From Molanna angustata (Eukaryota > Arthropoda > Insecta > Trichoptera > Molannidae), in assembly GCA_963576475.1 (NCBI GenBank), contig OY754965.1:131501-195500 (forward strand): a DNA stretch of 64,000 nucleotides, given 5' to 3'. Numbering within the stretch: the stretch's first letter is position 1; the number at the start of each line of letters is the position of its first letter. The notes under the pieces were generated by a model. It did no database searches, was not told where the DNA came from, and saw nothing but the letters and a program-made list of their open reading frames with translations. Positions 46,452-58,228 of this stretch are shown piece by piece. The position numbers and the translations under genes were made by a program.

Positions 46452-46558
46452 ATTACATTACTCCTTTGCATATTCATCCTCCATAATGCTTGAATAACAT
46501 ATTTTTTTCAAGTTATTCAAGCATTATGAAGAACAATACACAAAGGAGCAATGAATAA
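46452..46558. repeat. Fold-back hairpin, about 48-bp arms
   Basis: ctcctttgcatattcatcct and ccataatgcttgaataacat on the left are mirrored by gttattcaagcattatgaag and caaaggagcaatgaat on the right, with a very short loop (attttttt). MITE-like; no target duplication noted. Confidence 0.8.
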
Positions 46559-46738
46559 TTAAATTAGGTAAAATTATTTAAGTAAAAAAAACATTATTTT
46601 TATTTTTTATTAGTATTAAAAACAATATACATATGACGAAATACACAAATATATTAATACAATAATAACTTGTATAGTGAAAATAGAAAATATAATTAAT
46701 TAGCTCAATTTAAAACACTTTCACTGTTGTTATTAAAT

Positions 46739-47043
46739 AAAAATCCATCCATCGTAACAATGTTTCTATGTCAAATCCTTTGAGCTACACGAACCGACAC
46801 TACAATAGCAATGGGATTCTTTCTTCAAATTTTACATTGTCTTTTTTACACAACAAATAACACACTTATTTTATTTACTTCAGCGTGACGCAGTTCTTCA
46901 TTTCAACATAAAATGATCCATCCATCGTAAGAATGTGCTTCGATCGCGAATGGACGAAAAACGGAATTGTTTGTGTCAAATCCTTTGAGTTACACGAACC
47001 GACACTTTATTAGCAATGGGATTGGGATTTTTTCTTCAAGTTT
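46739..47043. repeat. Diverged direct duplication
   Basis: catccatcgtaacaatg...gtcaaatcctttgag...cacgaaccgacact..agcaatgggatt (46745-46815) recurs at 46918-47030 with an extra segment (cgatcgcgaatggacgaaaa). Probably two copies of a short repeat element; family unknown. Confidence 0.65.
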
Positions 47044-47661
47044 TCCATTTTTTAACACAATTCGATAAAATTTAACGACAGCAGCAATGACAACAAAGGT
47101 CAAACAAAAATGGCGATTCATTTCCAACTGTTTTCAACGCGTTGAAAATATTGCCATATTATGAAATCTGTTCCCATAGTGCATTAGTAAAATTGTAATA
47201 TAACATAATGATTTGATGCTTTTAAATATTCATAAAACATAGAAGTATTCATTTTTTTATTTAAAAACTATTTCGAAAGTAAAAAATATGTTTTTTTAAT
47301 ACCAAACTATAACAAATAATAATAACATATATAACATGGGAAAATTTTTAATTTTTTTTTACTAATGGTATCAACGATGAGTGCCGCCGGTGGCGCCATC
47401 TGAGAAGTGCGGTCCTCACTAAAAAGTGGAAAAAAAGACAGACAGATATATGTCTATCTCAGTCTATCTGGCGTAAATTATTTGTTCTAGGCTTGCGGGC
47501 CCTGGTTTCTTCGTGATTGGTTCATTTTATGTCAAAAAAATGTTGTCAGAAATAATAAAACCGAGTATTATTTTAAAAGTATTGTATGCATTTAAAAAAA
47601 AATCATACATTTTTTTAAAAATAATTGGATATAACAATGCCGCCGACAAAAATTATCCGTT
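47044..47661. other. No gene confirmed upstream of the 539-bp array
   Basis: This is where upstream exons of the 49358 exon would be expected if its gene is local. I could not find a convincing one. A short ATG frame at 47637 (MPPTKIIRF) enters the array. Confidence 0.4.
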
Positions 47662-49486
47662 TCGAATATATTTTTATTATTGCATATGCGCAAACATTGG
47701 ATTTTTTTCCCTGTCGGGAGTCAAAGATATTTTTTAACAGATTTTTAATTATCTCAATAGAGACGAAGTTGGAATATTTATTGTAGGAGAACCGGGAAAT
47801 CAAGGCACCTACAGGGCTTACGACCTGTCATCGGCTGGTTTACGTGATCACTTTATGCGCTTGCGCAACGTTCACCAATTATGCCTTTTTAATGAGATCC
47901 CTATCAATTCAATTTTGAAACTTCTATATATTGTAATACTGAAATTCTTATCGCTTGAAAATAAGGAATTTTTACTACAGCCATCTATGGGTGAAATTAC
48001 GAACAACAATATTATTATTTTTTATTTATTTTGTTGTAACGCCATCTATTGAGAGAATTGGTTTTTTGTAAATAATGAAAGCTACAATTCTTATATGTGA
48101 GGTGACAATGCATTTTTCGCATAGAAGTTACCCCTGAATTGCGTCAGACTTATAAGGTCATTTTTGTCTTATTTACCTACTTGTACCAATGTGTAAGTAA
48201 TCGAATATATTTTTATTATTGCATATGCGCAAACATTGGATTTTTTTCCCTGTCGGGAGTCAAAGATATTTTTTAACAGATTTTTAATTATCTCAATAGA
48301 GACGAAGTTGGAATATTTATTGTAGGAGAACCGGGAAATCAAGGCACCTACAGGGCTTACGACCTGTCATCGGCTGGTTTACGTGATCACTTTATGCGCT
48401 TGCGCAACGTTCACCAATTATGCCTTTTTAATGAGATCCCTATCAATTCAATTTTGAAACTTCTATATATTGTAATACTGAAATTCTTTTCGCTTGAAAA
48501 TAAGGAATTTTTACTACAGCCATCTATGGGTGAAATTACGAACAACAATATTATTATTTTTTATTTATTTTGTTGTAACGCCATCTATTGAGAGAATTGG
48601 TTTTTTGTAAATAATGAAAGCTACAATTCTTATATGTGAGGTGACAATGCATTTTTCGCATAGAAGTTACCCCTGAATTGCGCCAGACTTATAAGGTCAT
48701 TTTTGTCTTATTTACCTACTTGTACCAATGTGTAAGTAATCGAATATATTTTTATTATTGCATATGCGCAAACATTGGATTTTTTTCCCTGTCGGGAGTC
48801 AAAGATATTTTTTAACAGATTTTTAATTATCTCAATAGAGACGAAGTTGGAATATTTATTGTAGGAGAACCGGGAAATCAAGGCACCTACAGGGCTTACG
48901 ACCTGTCATCGGCTGGTTTACGTGATCACTTTATGCGCTTGCGCAACGTTCACCAATTATGCCTTTTTAATGAGATCCCTATCAATTCAATTTTGAAACT
49001 TCTATATATTGTAATACTGAAATTCTTTTCGCTTGAAAATAAGGAATTTTTACTACAGCCATCTATGGGTGAAATTACGAACAACAATATTATTATTTTT
49101 TATTTATTTTGTTGTAACGCCATCTATTGAGAGAATTGGTTTTTTGTAAATAATGAAAGCTACAATTCTTATATGTGAGGTGACAATGCATTTTTCGCAT
49201 AGAAGTTACCCCTGAATTGCGCCAGACTTATAAGGTCATTTTTGTCTTATTTACCTACTTGTACCAATGTGTAAGTAATCGAATATATTTTTATTATTGC
49301 ATATGCGCAAACATTGGATTTTTTTCCCTGTCGGGAGTCAAAGATATTTTTTAACAGATTTTTAATTATCTCAATAGAGACGAAGTTGGAATATTTATTG
49401 TAGGAGAACCGGGAAATCAAGGCACCTACAGGGCTTACGACCTGTCATCGGCTGGTTTACGTGATCACTTTATGCGCTTGCGCAAT
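47662..49486 (+). repeat. 539-bp tandem array, 3.4 copies, containing an exon head
   Basis: Copies start at 47662, 48201, 48740 and 49279 (tcgaatatatttttattatt), with only a few substitutions between them (ttcttatcg/ttcttttcg; gcgtcag/gccag). Each copy contains tattttttaacag, a good 3' splice site, followed by an open coding stretch starting IFNYLNRDEVGIFIVGEPG. In the first three copies this stretch is cut at cgcttgcgcaa and replaced by non-coding sequence with a gtgtaagt near the unit end. In the fourth it continues into the exon at 49358. A 9-base direct repeat atccgtttc flanks the array (47656-47664 and 49485-49493). Confidence 0.93.
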
Positions 49487-49522
49487 CCGTTTCATTGGGA
49501 AGCTGCCTCACCACGCAAATAG
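49358..49522 (+). CDS. Terminal exon of an unidentified gene
   Basis: After the acceptor ttttttaacag at 49357, a phase-0 frame of 54 codons runs to TAG at 49520-49522. It reads IFNYLNRDEVGIFIVGEPGN, QGTYRAYDLSSAGLRDHFMR and LRNPFHWEAASPRK. The residue mix looks like a real globular protein end, and the copies in the array preserve it. I do not recognise the family. An alternative is that this is a gene piece carried by a mobile element. The last 13 codons overlap a partial hairpin (49510-49561). Confidence 0.5.
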   Translation: MFNYLNRDEVGIFIVGEPGNQGTYRAYDLSSAGLRDHFMRLRNPFHWEAASPRK

Positions 49523-49561
49523 GATGACGCCATTTAAATGGCATCGTCGTCATTGCGTGGT
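49510..49561. repeat. Short imperfect inverted repeat
   Basis: accacgcaa at 49510 mirrors ttgcgtggt near 49561, with an inner gccattt/aaatggc pair. A hairpin of about 26-base arms with mismatches, overlapping the end of the unknown exon. Confidence 0.6.
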
Positions 49562-49867
49562 GTGGTTGCATCGTCATGGAAAAGTTAAATTCAAATTAAT
49601 CTAAAAAGTATTATAATATATTTTACAATATTTTATTTTACATTGCTTCTCGGGCAACTAACAGGTACTATGCTAAATATTAATTTAACACCCACCCAAT
49701 AACAAGTTGTCGCATTCTGGAGACTTACGATATTTATCGTCTTACAGATCCACATTGAAAACAATTAAAAACTGTGTCTCCACCGGGAAGCGAAAATCTC
49801 TTTTCTATGAGCATTATTAAAATAAAATAATGGTCGCCGGTCACAGACGTGTCTTGAAAGACAATTT

Positions 49868-51222
49868 GAGGCCGCTGCATACGGGACGGGGCGACGACGT
49901 GGATGGGACAGGACGTGTTTTTTTTAAATATCGTTTCATATAAAATGTACACGAACGTGCATACGCCACGGACGCACGACGGGGCGAGAACGTGGCGTGG
50001 ACGGAGCGGGAAAAAACATTGTCGCCGACGATGTTCTGCACGTGACGCGACCTCTCCTGTTCGCGTTATTTTTTATTTTGAATTCGACGCCAAATCAGAC
50101 CACAAACTAATATTTACGAAAAATAAAATGTGAAAAAAATATGACAATAACACAACCTAAAATATGTGACATTACGAGTGACAGGTGAAAAGTTTTGACA
50201 GTCGAAATTAGACACGCGTCGTGTCTGCACGGACCGCGCTCACTGTGGCCAGAGCAGCTGCAAACCGCACCAGAGGGTGTCGGTTAGGCTCGCACCACAC
50301 CGGCAGCCATGGATGTGACACCTGGAGTGCCGAGATGGATCGACGCACCACCATTCGGCGAGAGAGCCGCTTTCCTGGACCGAAGCGGGTGCTGAGTTTG
50401 GAAAGTGTTCCAAACGCTGTTGGGTCGCGCTGGACCCTGGAGCGACGGCCTGCGTCTCCTTGAGACTCGCGCCGCCGCTGTCGCTCCCGCCAGTCACCCA
50501 ACCGGCATCTGCCGGTGTCTGAGACCCGAGGTTGCTGTCGCCGATAGCCTTGCCCCTTCGCCCATCGACGACGATCCATTCCGGCATTGGTGGTGCATCA
50601 GCACGCCCATGGCCGAGAAGAGAAAATTATGTGTGCCCCAAAACAATACTTGTGACATTCTTTTATTTTATGTGACAATATTTCGGCTGTGTGATTTTAA
50701 GTTATTTATTTTATTGAATCCATTTTAACGTGTGACGTCCAATATTGACTCTATTCAATTTTGATTTGTGACGTCCTAATTTATTACCAATTTTAATTAT
50801 TTATTTTATTTCAAATTTTATCATTTTATCTTGTGACATGACCGTGCAGTCTGACGTTTGTGCGCTGACACTTGACATTTGTGTATTGTCAGACCACGGC
50901 TTCAATTTTTGTTTAGTTTTTTCCAATCTCGTTCAGCGACAATGTGTGGAATATTAAATTCCAAAACAGACATTGAAAAAAAAAGGTGAGCTCGACCTCA
51001 AAGCCTCTTGAGAGGAGGATATCACACGTCCCCGCCCCGTCCCGCCACGCTCCGTTCCCGCCCCGTTGCGTATGCATGGCAATTACAGTCGCTCCGGAGA
51101 GCTATTCACAATACTAGCAAGTCACGTCCACCTCGCTGTCACGGTGCGTATGCATACAACACCACGTCCCGCCCCCGTCCCATCCACGTCTTCGCCCCGT
51201 CCCGTATGCAGAGGCCTTTAGA
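49868..51222. mobile_element. 1.36-kb element with GC-rich terminal inverted repeats
   Basis: The left end aggccgctgcatacgggacg (49870 on) is mirrored by the right end cgtcccgtatgcagaggcct (to about 51219). The match extends some 40-50 bases with few differences (gacgacgtggatgggac/gtcccatccacgtcttc). A second, weaker copy of the same motif (gcatacg..acggggcg..acgtgg) lies inward at each end, about 49955-50010 and 51020-51075, like subterminal transposase-binding repeats. The middle (50210-50610) is GC-rich and open on several frames, but I recognise no protein. No target duplication is clear. Probably a non-autonomous DNA transposon. Confidence 0.65.
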
Positions 51223-51522
51223 AAGCCTTTCCTACCTATATATCTCCTCGTTCCTCTCCAAACCATCGCTATTCTCCGCCATGTATACGTTTATATACTT
51301 TTTTAACTTGTTTATTTCTGTGTTGTTTCGTGTATGAAATAATTACTATAATTTTTAAAACTACTCGTATAAAATTATATATTTTTTGTTCATTATTGAT
51401 TTATTTTTCGTTGTCAGAATATAATATACTCGTGCCTACGGTTGTTAGCATAGCAACGAATAATATTGGAGTGACGTTTTTTAATTTATTTCATTGCAGT
51501 AATTCTAGGGTTAATTTAAATA

Positions 51523-52982
51523 ATGACAACAGAAAAAGATTTGCAGAGAGGTATTGTAATGTAGGGTTTTATTCCTCCGTTACTGAATATACTTTCCACC
51601 TGAATATATTGTCACATCTTTTGTATATTTTCATTTTAGTCGTGAGAGACAGATTACGTATTGATGGATACCTAAATAAACTGCAGGGTGAAGTACGGAC
51701 CAAGGTATTGGAAGCTTTGAGGGTTCATCTGAATGGTACTGTCATAGAAAATGGGCCCTCCCGACCATTATTGCTGTTAGTCATTAACAGTCTAATCACA
51801 GAATATTTGCAATGGATGGCGTATACTTACACTAACACTGTGTTTATCACAGGTACCAATGAGATTTATTGCTTTTTAATGTGAGAAAGAGAATAGAATT
51901 TGCAATCTTAACGTTTCTAAATAATGGAATATTGCCCCCTATTCAGTAACTAAAATTGTAGATTTACGGTCTTATTTCAGCGTTATAAAATATAAACGTG
52001 GACTAAATGGATTAGGAACGTACCTACATTGGCCGGAACGTTCTTAAAAAGTTACTGAATTAAACGTATTTTGAACAATTTTATTATGAAAATTTCATAA
52101 TTATTCATAATACGTCTGATTCAGTAACTTTTTAAGAACGGTCCGGCCAAAATATGTACGTTCCTATTCCATTTAATCCAAATTTATATTTTACTTCTAA
52201 AACCCGGCAGACGTCCTGCCTGTTTAATTATTTACCTCCAAATATATAAAAATTAAAAATGGTTGTTCGATATGTTTCCTTTTTATCACTTAACATTCTT
52301 ATCTAGATTCGCTAATTATAATTGCGTTTTTTTTCCATTCCATCCCTATTCATTCGTTTAAATTTTATTTAATTATGCAAACAAATATAGGTACTTGAAC
52401 CTTTAGCATTATTCCAGTTTTATATAAAGGTATATAGGATTTTTGCTGAACAAACCTACTAAGAATCAATTCAATACCAACTTTTTTTTTCGAGATCAAA
52501 TAAATTAAGTATAAAATTCCCAAAGTTTCATCGCAATCAGATGGTTCGTTTGGGAGTTCATCGGACACATACAAATGTACATAAATCCATTTTTATATAT
52601 AGATAACACAGAAACAAGACCGTAAATCTAAAATTTTAGAACGTTCCTATTTTAGTTACTGAATAGAGGGTATTATTTAAATTTTCAATTTTTTATGTTA
52701 ACTTTGCTAAAAACCAGACGTTTTCATCCCAAGCGTTCACTTTAAAAGTGGTCAAAATGAAAGCTCATTACATGAATGAGACTTAAAACAATATCAATTT
52801 ATATTAAACAATATGAATTATTTGTGGTTTCAGAATCAAACTACTTTCAGGAACACACTTCAGAAACTTTGAACAGACTTCAATTAACAGAACACTTGGG
52901 GGTGGTTGAAAGTGAAAAATCTAGATCACTTCCTCTTTTACTCACAATCTTGACAACATATGAACAAGAACATAAATTGTGA
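51523..52982 (+). CDS. CEP20: CEP20 / FOR20 (FOPNL) centrosomal protein
   Basis: Three exons, 51523-51550, 51640-51852 and 52834-52982, join in frame to 129 residues. The start is MTTEKDLQR; the N-terminal FOP-like helix reads RLRIDGYLNKLQGEVRTKVL. The LisH segment is LLLLVINSLITEYLQWMAYT, followed by the short conserved block LTEHLGVVESEKSRSLPLL. This is the known layout of FOR20 (TOF-LisH-PLL), a pericentriolar satellite and basal-body protein needed for ciliogenesis. Animal FOR20 is usually about 130-175 residues, so this copy has a short tail. Introns are 89 bases (donor gtattg) and 981 bases, the second housing a MITE. AATAAA occurs near 53054. Tail-to-tail with SRSF2. Confidence 0.88.
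51937..52670. mobile_element. MITE with nested inverted repeats in CEP20 intron 2
   Basis: The outer ends ccctattcagtaactaaaat (51937) and attttagttactgaatagag (ending about 52668) are inverted repeats, extended by gatttacggtc/gaccgtaaatc. Inside, 51985-52190 forms a second palindrome (attaggaacgtac, ggccggaacgttcttaaaaa, gttactgaat and their complements). No coding capacity. The host intron keeps its splice sites. Confidence 0.75.
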
Positions 52983-54810
52983 ATACACAAATTAAACATT
53001 TTTATCAATTGGTGATTTTTTTCATGAAACAGGTATTAGGGAAATATTGTGAAATAAAAAGATATTTGTAAAATTGAACTGTTTTATTTTTAACCACCAA
53101 AGAAATTACATTTCATTTGAAGATCCAGTTTATTTTGAATTAGTTCCAGTGTGAAGGTAATGTTGCTTGGCAGTGTGTGTTATATCTATTACCTATTTTT
53201 TTAAACAATTAAAACATTCCTATCAAATACTTGCAGAGAAATAATACATATGATCCAAAAGAACAGAACAAATGAGCGACGTAGTGCAAGCAAGAGATGT
53301 GTGTTTGTTTGTTTGTTTGTCTTATTCTCCTTTCTATCATATAGAACTTAACAATCTGTTGCGACATTCATTCACCCAAAAATGAATATTGTGTGGTATA
53401 TTACTTAAGATAATAATTTAACTATATCTATAATTGCTCAGTGTAAACCAAAACTTTATGTTATGTAAATTTGAAACGGTGTGAAATAATTAGTGGTGGA
53501 TGCCTGCCTTGGTATTGTTCCTATTTATGAGTTCCTTTGTTAACGGGAGAACTGCACAGCTCCATCACCAACTGAACAAATAAATATTTGTAATATCTTT
53601 TTTAACATTTGAAAATTTATCTTTGAGGTTGAGAGAACCATTTTCAGATGGAAGATTTCATTACTGATTTAATTTTAAATACATTAAAAAAAAAGAGTTT
53701 AAAAAGGGGGTGATTTAAGAAATTAAAATGAATTTGGATATTTAAAACAGAAAAGTAATAGAAAGATGATATATTGAATGTAAAATGAATGTTCTCCCGA
53801 GTGAAGGTAGATTGATTGATTGATTGATAATCCAAGTGAAGTAGATGATGACCTTTTGTTGTTTTGTAAGATACTCACCCCGCAGAATGTCCTTACCAAA
53901 TAGTAGGAAGGCTGCAAATACAACGCAAGTGATATAATAGGAAACTGAGGCAGCACAGGATGGACAGGGAGCAGGCTGCCAAGCACCTCTCTCTTTCTCC
54001 CCCTTACTAACTTCCAACTCTGTATCTCCATCTCTCTCTCTCTATACGCCAACATTTACTGCACACAGGCCAGCACCTATCACCGGCCTGTTGAAATACC
54101 ACACGCCATATTAATATATTATTTATATATATATAACACATTTATATACCTAACTACCTACCTATAATATTACACTATACCCACTTTCATTCATCTAACA
54201 TAAACACTTCTGTTGCGACAAAACATATTAATAATGTTATTTTTTTAGTTAAGAAAATTTACAATTACAAACAGATTTCTTACAGACTCATTTTATTTTT
54301 ATTTTATTGTTAACATTTTTTATTTGTATTACAGTTTTCAAGATTCTTTTTTGAATTAAATTAATTAACACTACATTTTACATAAAATAACTAATAAACA
54401 TATCAATTACTTGATTGATAATTATTCGATTTTATAATATTGTAGATAAGTTTGTTTAGTAAAATGTGTAAGTGTCGATGATGTTTGTATAGAAAAGATA
54501 GATATAGGTAGATATAAATATTATATAAATGATGCATCATCACCTAATTAATGAGCTCTAATCATCTCCAGCACAAAGCGAGATGCTGCACCCCTCTCCC
54601 TCCCACACACACCACACCGCAATCACCTGTTCTGCTCACACAGCACAGCACAGCACACACCAACTGGGCCGGCCTGCTACAACACAATCTGTTAGTTATG
54701 TATATCTATGTAAGTCAACACACACCCATCAGAGAAACTATTATTGTGACTTTTGTTAGAGACAGCAGTCACAGAGAAGTTTCCCATTGACTAAACTAGA
54801 TACCACCAGA
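52983..54810. other. Region between CEP20 and SRSF2
   Basis: Mostly AT-rich 3' flank. A GC-richer island at about 53865-54100 is open on the minus strand (GAWQPAPCPSCAASVSYYIT and a hydrophobic continuation) and ends at a gtgagt. Another C-rich, AC-rich patch lies at 54560-54680. Neither could be tied to a gene. Confidence 0.45.
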
Positions 54811-55067
54811 TTTATTTATTCAAATTACACTTTATTTATTATCATTGATCAACTTAAATACAATAAATGAAAGTTGCATCTCAATATACACTGCTTTATA
54901 TGCAATGAATAATAATATATTGATGCAGATTTAATATTAATATCTAAAGTAATAAGCATTATTATATGAAATAATGTTAAGTCACACACTAACAGCTAGT
55001 AAATATAGATATAGACAGATAGATATATATCCCCTAGTGTCACTTGTTTCCACTCTTCATGTCCATC

Positions 55068-57819
55068 TTAGTTGTTTCCCTTGGGACCACCAGACCTGTA
55101 AAACCAATTATTATAATACATTACAATACATTTATACAACAAATACACACATCTCCACTCAATAAAAATGTCAACAAGGGAATCTCTAAATGAAACTGAG
55201 AATCAAACTGTCAATCTATCGTTAAGGATTCTACTTCCTGTGCTTGCAAACATTAAGTAAATTTTAACTTTGATACATGATCAAATTAATAGTTTCACTA
55301 TAGTAATATTTTGGGAAATTAACAGTTTTACAGAATGTATGATTCAGTCAGCATCAAAACTTTTTGATAAAAACACATCCATCAGTTACAAGAAACTAGT
55401 TTAAACAAAAAATTGTGTTCGACATAAAATTAAATGTTATGAAATTAATGCATGTAATGCAAAACTAAATATTTAAATGCAAAATTGTTGATGAAACATT
55501 TAAATCAATGTCATTGCAGCAAAAGCACTTTTACCGAATTTAATGTAGTGATATATTTTTTTCTATTAAAATATAATCGACTACTATGAGTGCGACGACC
55601 ACACATCCTTCCTTCCCGTCTCTTCTCCTGTCTTCTAATAAATGGTAAAATCTAAATCTTCTTTTCCTTGCTCCGACTAAATTTCAATGTATTTTTACAC
55701 AAATAGCTTCAAAATCAATGGAAGATTTTTATCATACAGTCAAATTTGGTTATAGCGAGCATCAAGGGACTAACTATACTAAATTTCCTCATTATAACCG
55801 CGAAATGTATTTATTTTATTTGTCATATAATCTTACATTTCATATAACATAATGTATTTTTCAAGCTAACTGGACAAACCTGTATCGAGGTTAAATAAAG
55901 TCACATTAGTGAAAGACAAAAATGACGTAAAATTAATACTTATACAAAACAATCTGTTACTAGAGTCACCAGTTGGTTATTTATAAATTACTTGTAATGT
56001 AATATTTAAAAATGTAAATGAAAAAAATATATATGTAAAATGATATTTAAAAAGATAAGGCACATGATGAAATTTTTTTTTGCAATCCTCGGTCAATACA
56101 AACATCTTAAGGAATTGTATGATGTAGTCCGAAAGAATATTAACCTGTTAACCGGGCGGTACATATAAATACGTCAAACAAACAATATCCGGTACGGGTA
56201 GGACATATGAATACGTCCTCGACGTATATTTTCGAGCAACAAAGATATTAGTCATCCATTCATATCTCGACATGAATTCATGACGTGGAGGCAATCAGTA
56301 GCACTTCACTATTGAGAGTGGTTAACGTATTTTGCGTGAGCAGTGATAGGTACATACTTACACTTACCTACCTATTATATATTATTTACTTATATTTTTT
56401 ATATTTCCAATCTTCTTATTTTAGAATACATTTTTATAAGTATCCATCAAAATGAATGAAAGCAATAGCAGTAATGATGAAATCACCATGTACCGGCAGG
56501 TAGAAAAAGGAGACGTATTATGAGTACGTCATCGGCGTCATTCCATTTTTTTTGTTGGTATTCTTTTCTATTTCTTTGTAATTTTGTATTTTCCTTTGTG
56601 CTTTATATATAAATAAACGAAAATATATATATTTCATAGTCTTTTAATTTATTTTAAGCATAAATATATTACATCCTCTGGGAGTGCCGTACTGACACGT
56701 CCTAGTGAAAGAGTTCGCGTCTGATATATGATGGGTAATTAAAAAGGGATATTCCCGGTTAACAGGTTAAATAATTATAATATTGCAGTAAGTGTGGTAT
56801 GTATGAATGTACCTGGATCGTGATCTGGAGTTGCGATGTGCAGGTGAATGTGATGGAGAACGTCCCCGGCTGCTCTTGGAGTCAGATCGAGACCTTGACC
56901 TGGAGTAGGAGCGACGTCGTGACCTGGAGCGGGAACGAGAACGACGACGGGAACGAGATCGTGACCTAGAATGGGACCTACAATCAATCAACAAACAGAC
57001 ACATAACACTCATCAATATGCTATTGACAACAACTTCAATCTTCCGGCCGATATATACCTCCAATGCATCTTACATTCTCATACATTCATTTCTAATACA
57101 ATTCACGTAATGAAACGCTGCGAGGAATATACTATAGACTAAATAACATCTCATCACATAGTTCAGCAATGGACTTGAATGTAGTGCCTATTTATGTGTA
57201 ATGCACACCTTTCGCTGGTTACTCCACATTGTGGTGTATGCCGTCATAGTATGAATGCACTTTTCCTAGTTATAAAAATGATCTTACTTCCAATAGTATT
57301 ATCACATCAGAAAGTGCGTGGTGAACAGACTTGTTATGTGATAAAACAGTAAATACGAGCACTCACCGTCGCCTGCTAGAGCGGCCATACCTACTACCGC
57401 GGTATGGAGAACTGGGGCGACCATAGCGGGCCATCTGCACTCTCAACTCCCTGCCATCCAACAGACGTCCATCCATGGCATCTAGTGCATCCTCAGCGTC
57501 ACGCTTATCGTAAAATCTAAACAATAAAAAAGCCGGTTTAATTTCGGTCCCAACAAAATGGCGGACCAACCGAAAACACAATTTATAAAAATATCGCTAC
57601 AAACTAAAGCCAAATGAACAACACGAGACAAGCTTACCTCACAAAGGCGAAACCACGGCTCTCCCTGGAGAATCTGTCCCTAGGAATGTATATATCACCA
57701 ACTTCGCCGCATCTTTCGAACACTCGCCGAAGGTCTTCAGGAGTCGTTCTGTATGTTAAATTGTCGACTTTTAGCGAGACCATGCCCTCAATACGGGGCG
57801 GGGGGCGGCCGTAACTCAT
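55068..57819 (-). CDS. SRSF2: SRSF2 (SC35) serine/arginine-rich splicing factor
   Basis: Four exons on the minus strand, 57638-57819, 57367-57516, 56813-56977 and 55068-55095, give 174 residues. Residues about 14-90 are an RRM with RNP2-like [10 protein letters not shown] and RNP1-like SRGFAFVRF, preceded by the SRSF2-typical [14 protein letters not shown] hinge [14 protein letters not shown] follows, then an RS domain rich in RSRSRS to the end, [12 protein letters not shown]2 binds exonic enhancers and helps recruit U1 and U2AF; the RS domain is phosphorylated by SR kinases. All junctions are GT-AG and keep frame (donors gtaagc, gtgagt, gtacat). It is shorter than vertebrate SRSF2 (221 residues). 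A minus-strand AATAAA near 54830 would end the transcript. Confidence 0.92.
55735..55812. repeat. Possible pogo/Tigger-like end fragment
   Basis: acagtcaaatttggttatag followed by cgagcatcaaggga and cattataaccgcgaaat resembles the ends of pogo-type elements (CAGTCAAA..GTTATAACGA). Only one end is seen. Confidence 0.35.
56150..56770. mobile_element. piggyBac-type deletion derivative in SRSF2 intron 3
   Basis: TTAA at 56150-56153 and 56767-56770 bound a 621-base insert. Its ends, cctgttaaccggg and cccggttaacagg, are perfect inverted repeats. Near 56451 a short frame begins [16 protein letters not shown] and stops; acidic serine-rich starts are common in piggyBac transposases, so this may be the relic of the ORF start. 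The right end lies about 42 bases from the exon at 56813, on its downstream side. Confidence 0.82.
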
Positions 57820-58228
57820 TTTAAAACTTCGCTCTTCGTGAATGTTATATGAAAAGAAAAAATGACAAACACGCCTCACAAACAAAAATGTCTGCGCACA
57901 ATACCCAACAACTCAACGAAAAGCTTCTACAGGAAACGGAAATGGATTAGAGTCATTAGAGTGGAGTTGAATTATTGCCAGTATGATAAATGACAGTTAA
58001 TTTAATTACAATTGTAGCTTTACATTTATTGCACTAACTTTTAACCATTAACATGAATTAATAAAGTAGATTGAATAAAAAAAGAGACCAAGATTGCTCT
58101 GAGTACCTAATCAGAATATTTTTTGAGGATCTTGTTACGCTAATTTGTAACAATGAATAAAAACAGTAGTTTTTATTGTTAAATGAGAGATAAATAATTT
58201 CAATCTTCTTTTCTCGTGTCAGCAGCAA

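Noticed and set aside
47855..49130. Three 65-codon frames repeated every 539 bases as a tandem gene family
   Set aside because: They start inside the exon-head copy and run into non-coding sequence; the repetition is that of the array.
50208..50587. Overlapping Arg-rich and Ser-rich frames of 80-123 codons on both strands
   Set aside because: GC-rich DNA inside a transposon-like element keeps several frames open; no motif supports one of them.
50942..50985. ATG at 50942 with a gtgagc donor as the first exon of CEP20
   Set aside because: It ends in phase 2, but the exon at 51640 needs phase 1. The exon at 51523-51550 fits the phase and the family's N-terminus.
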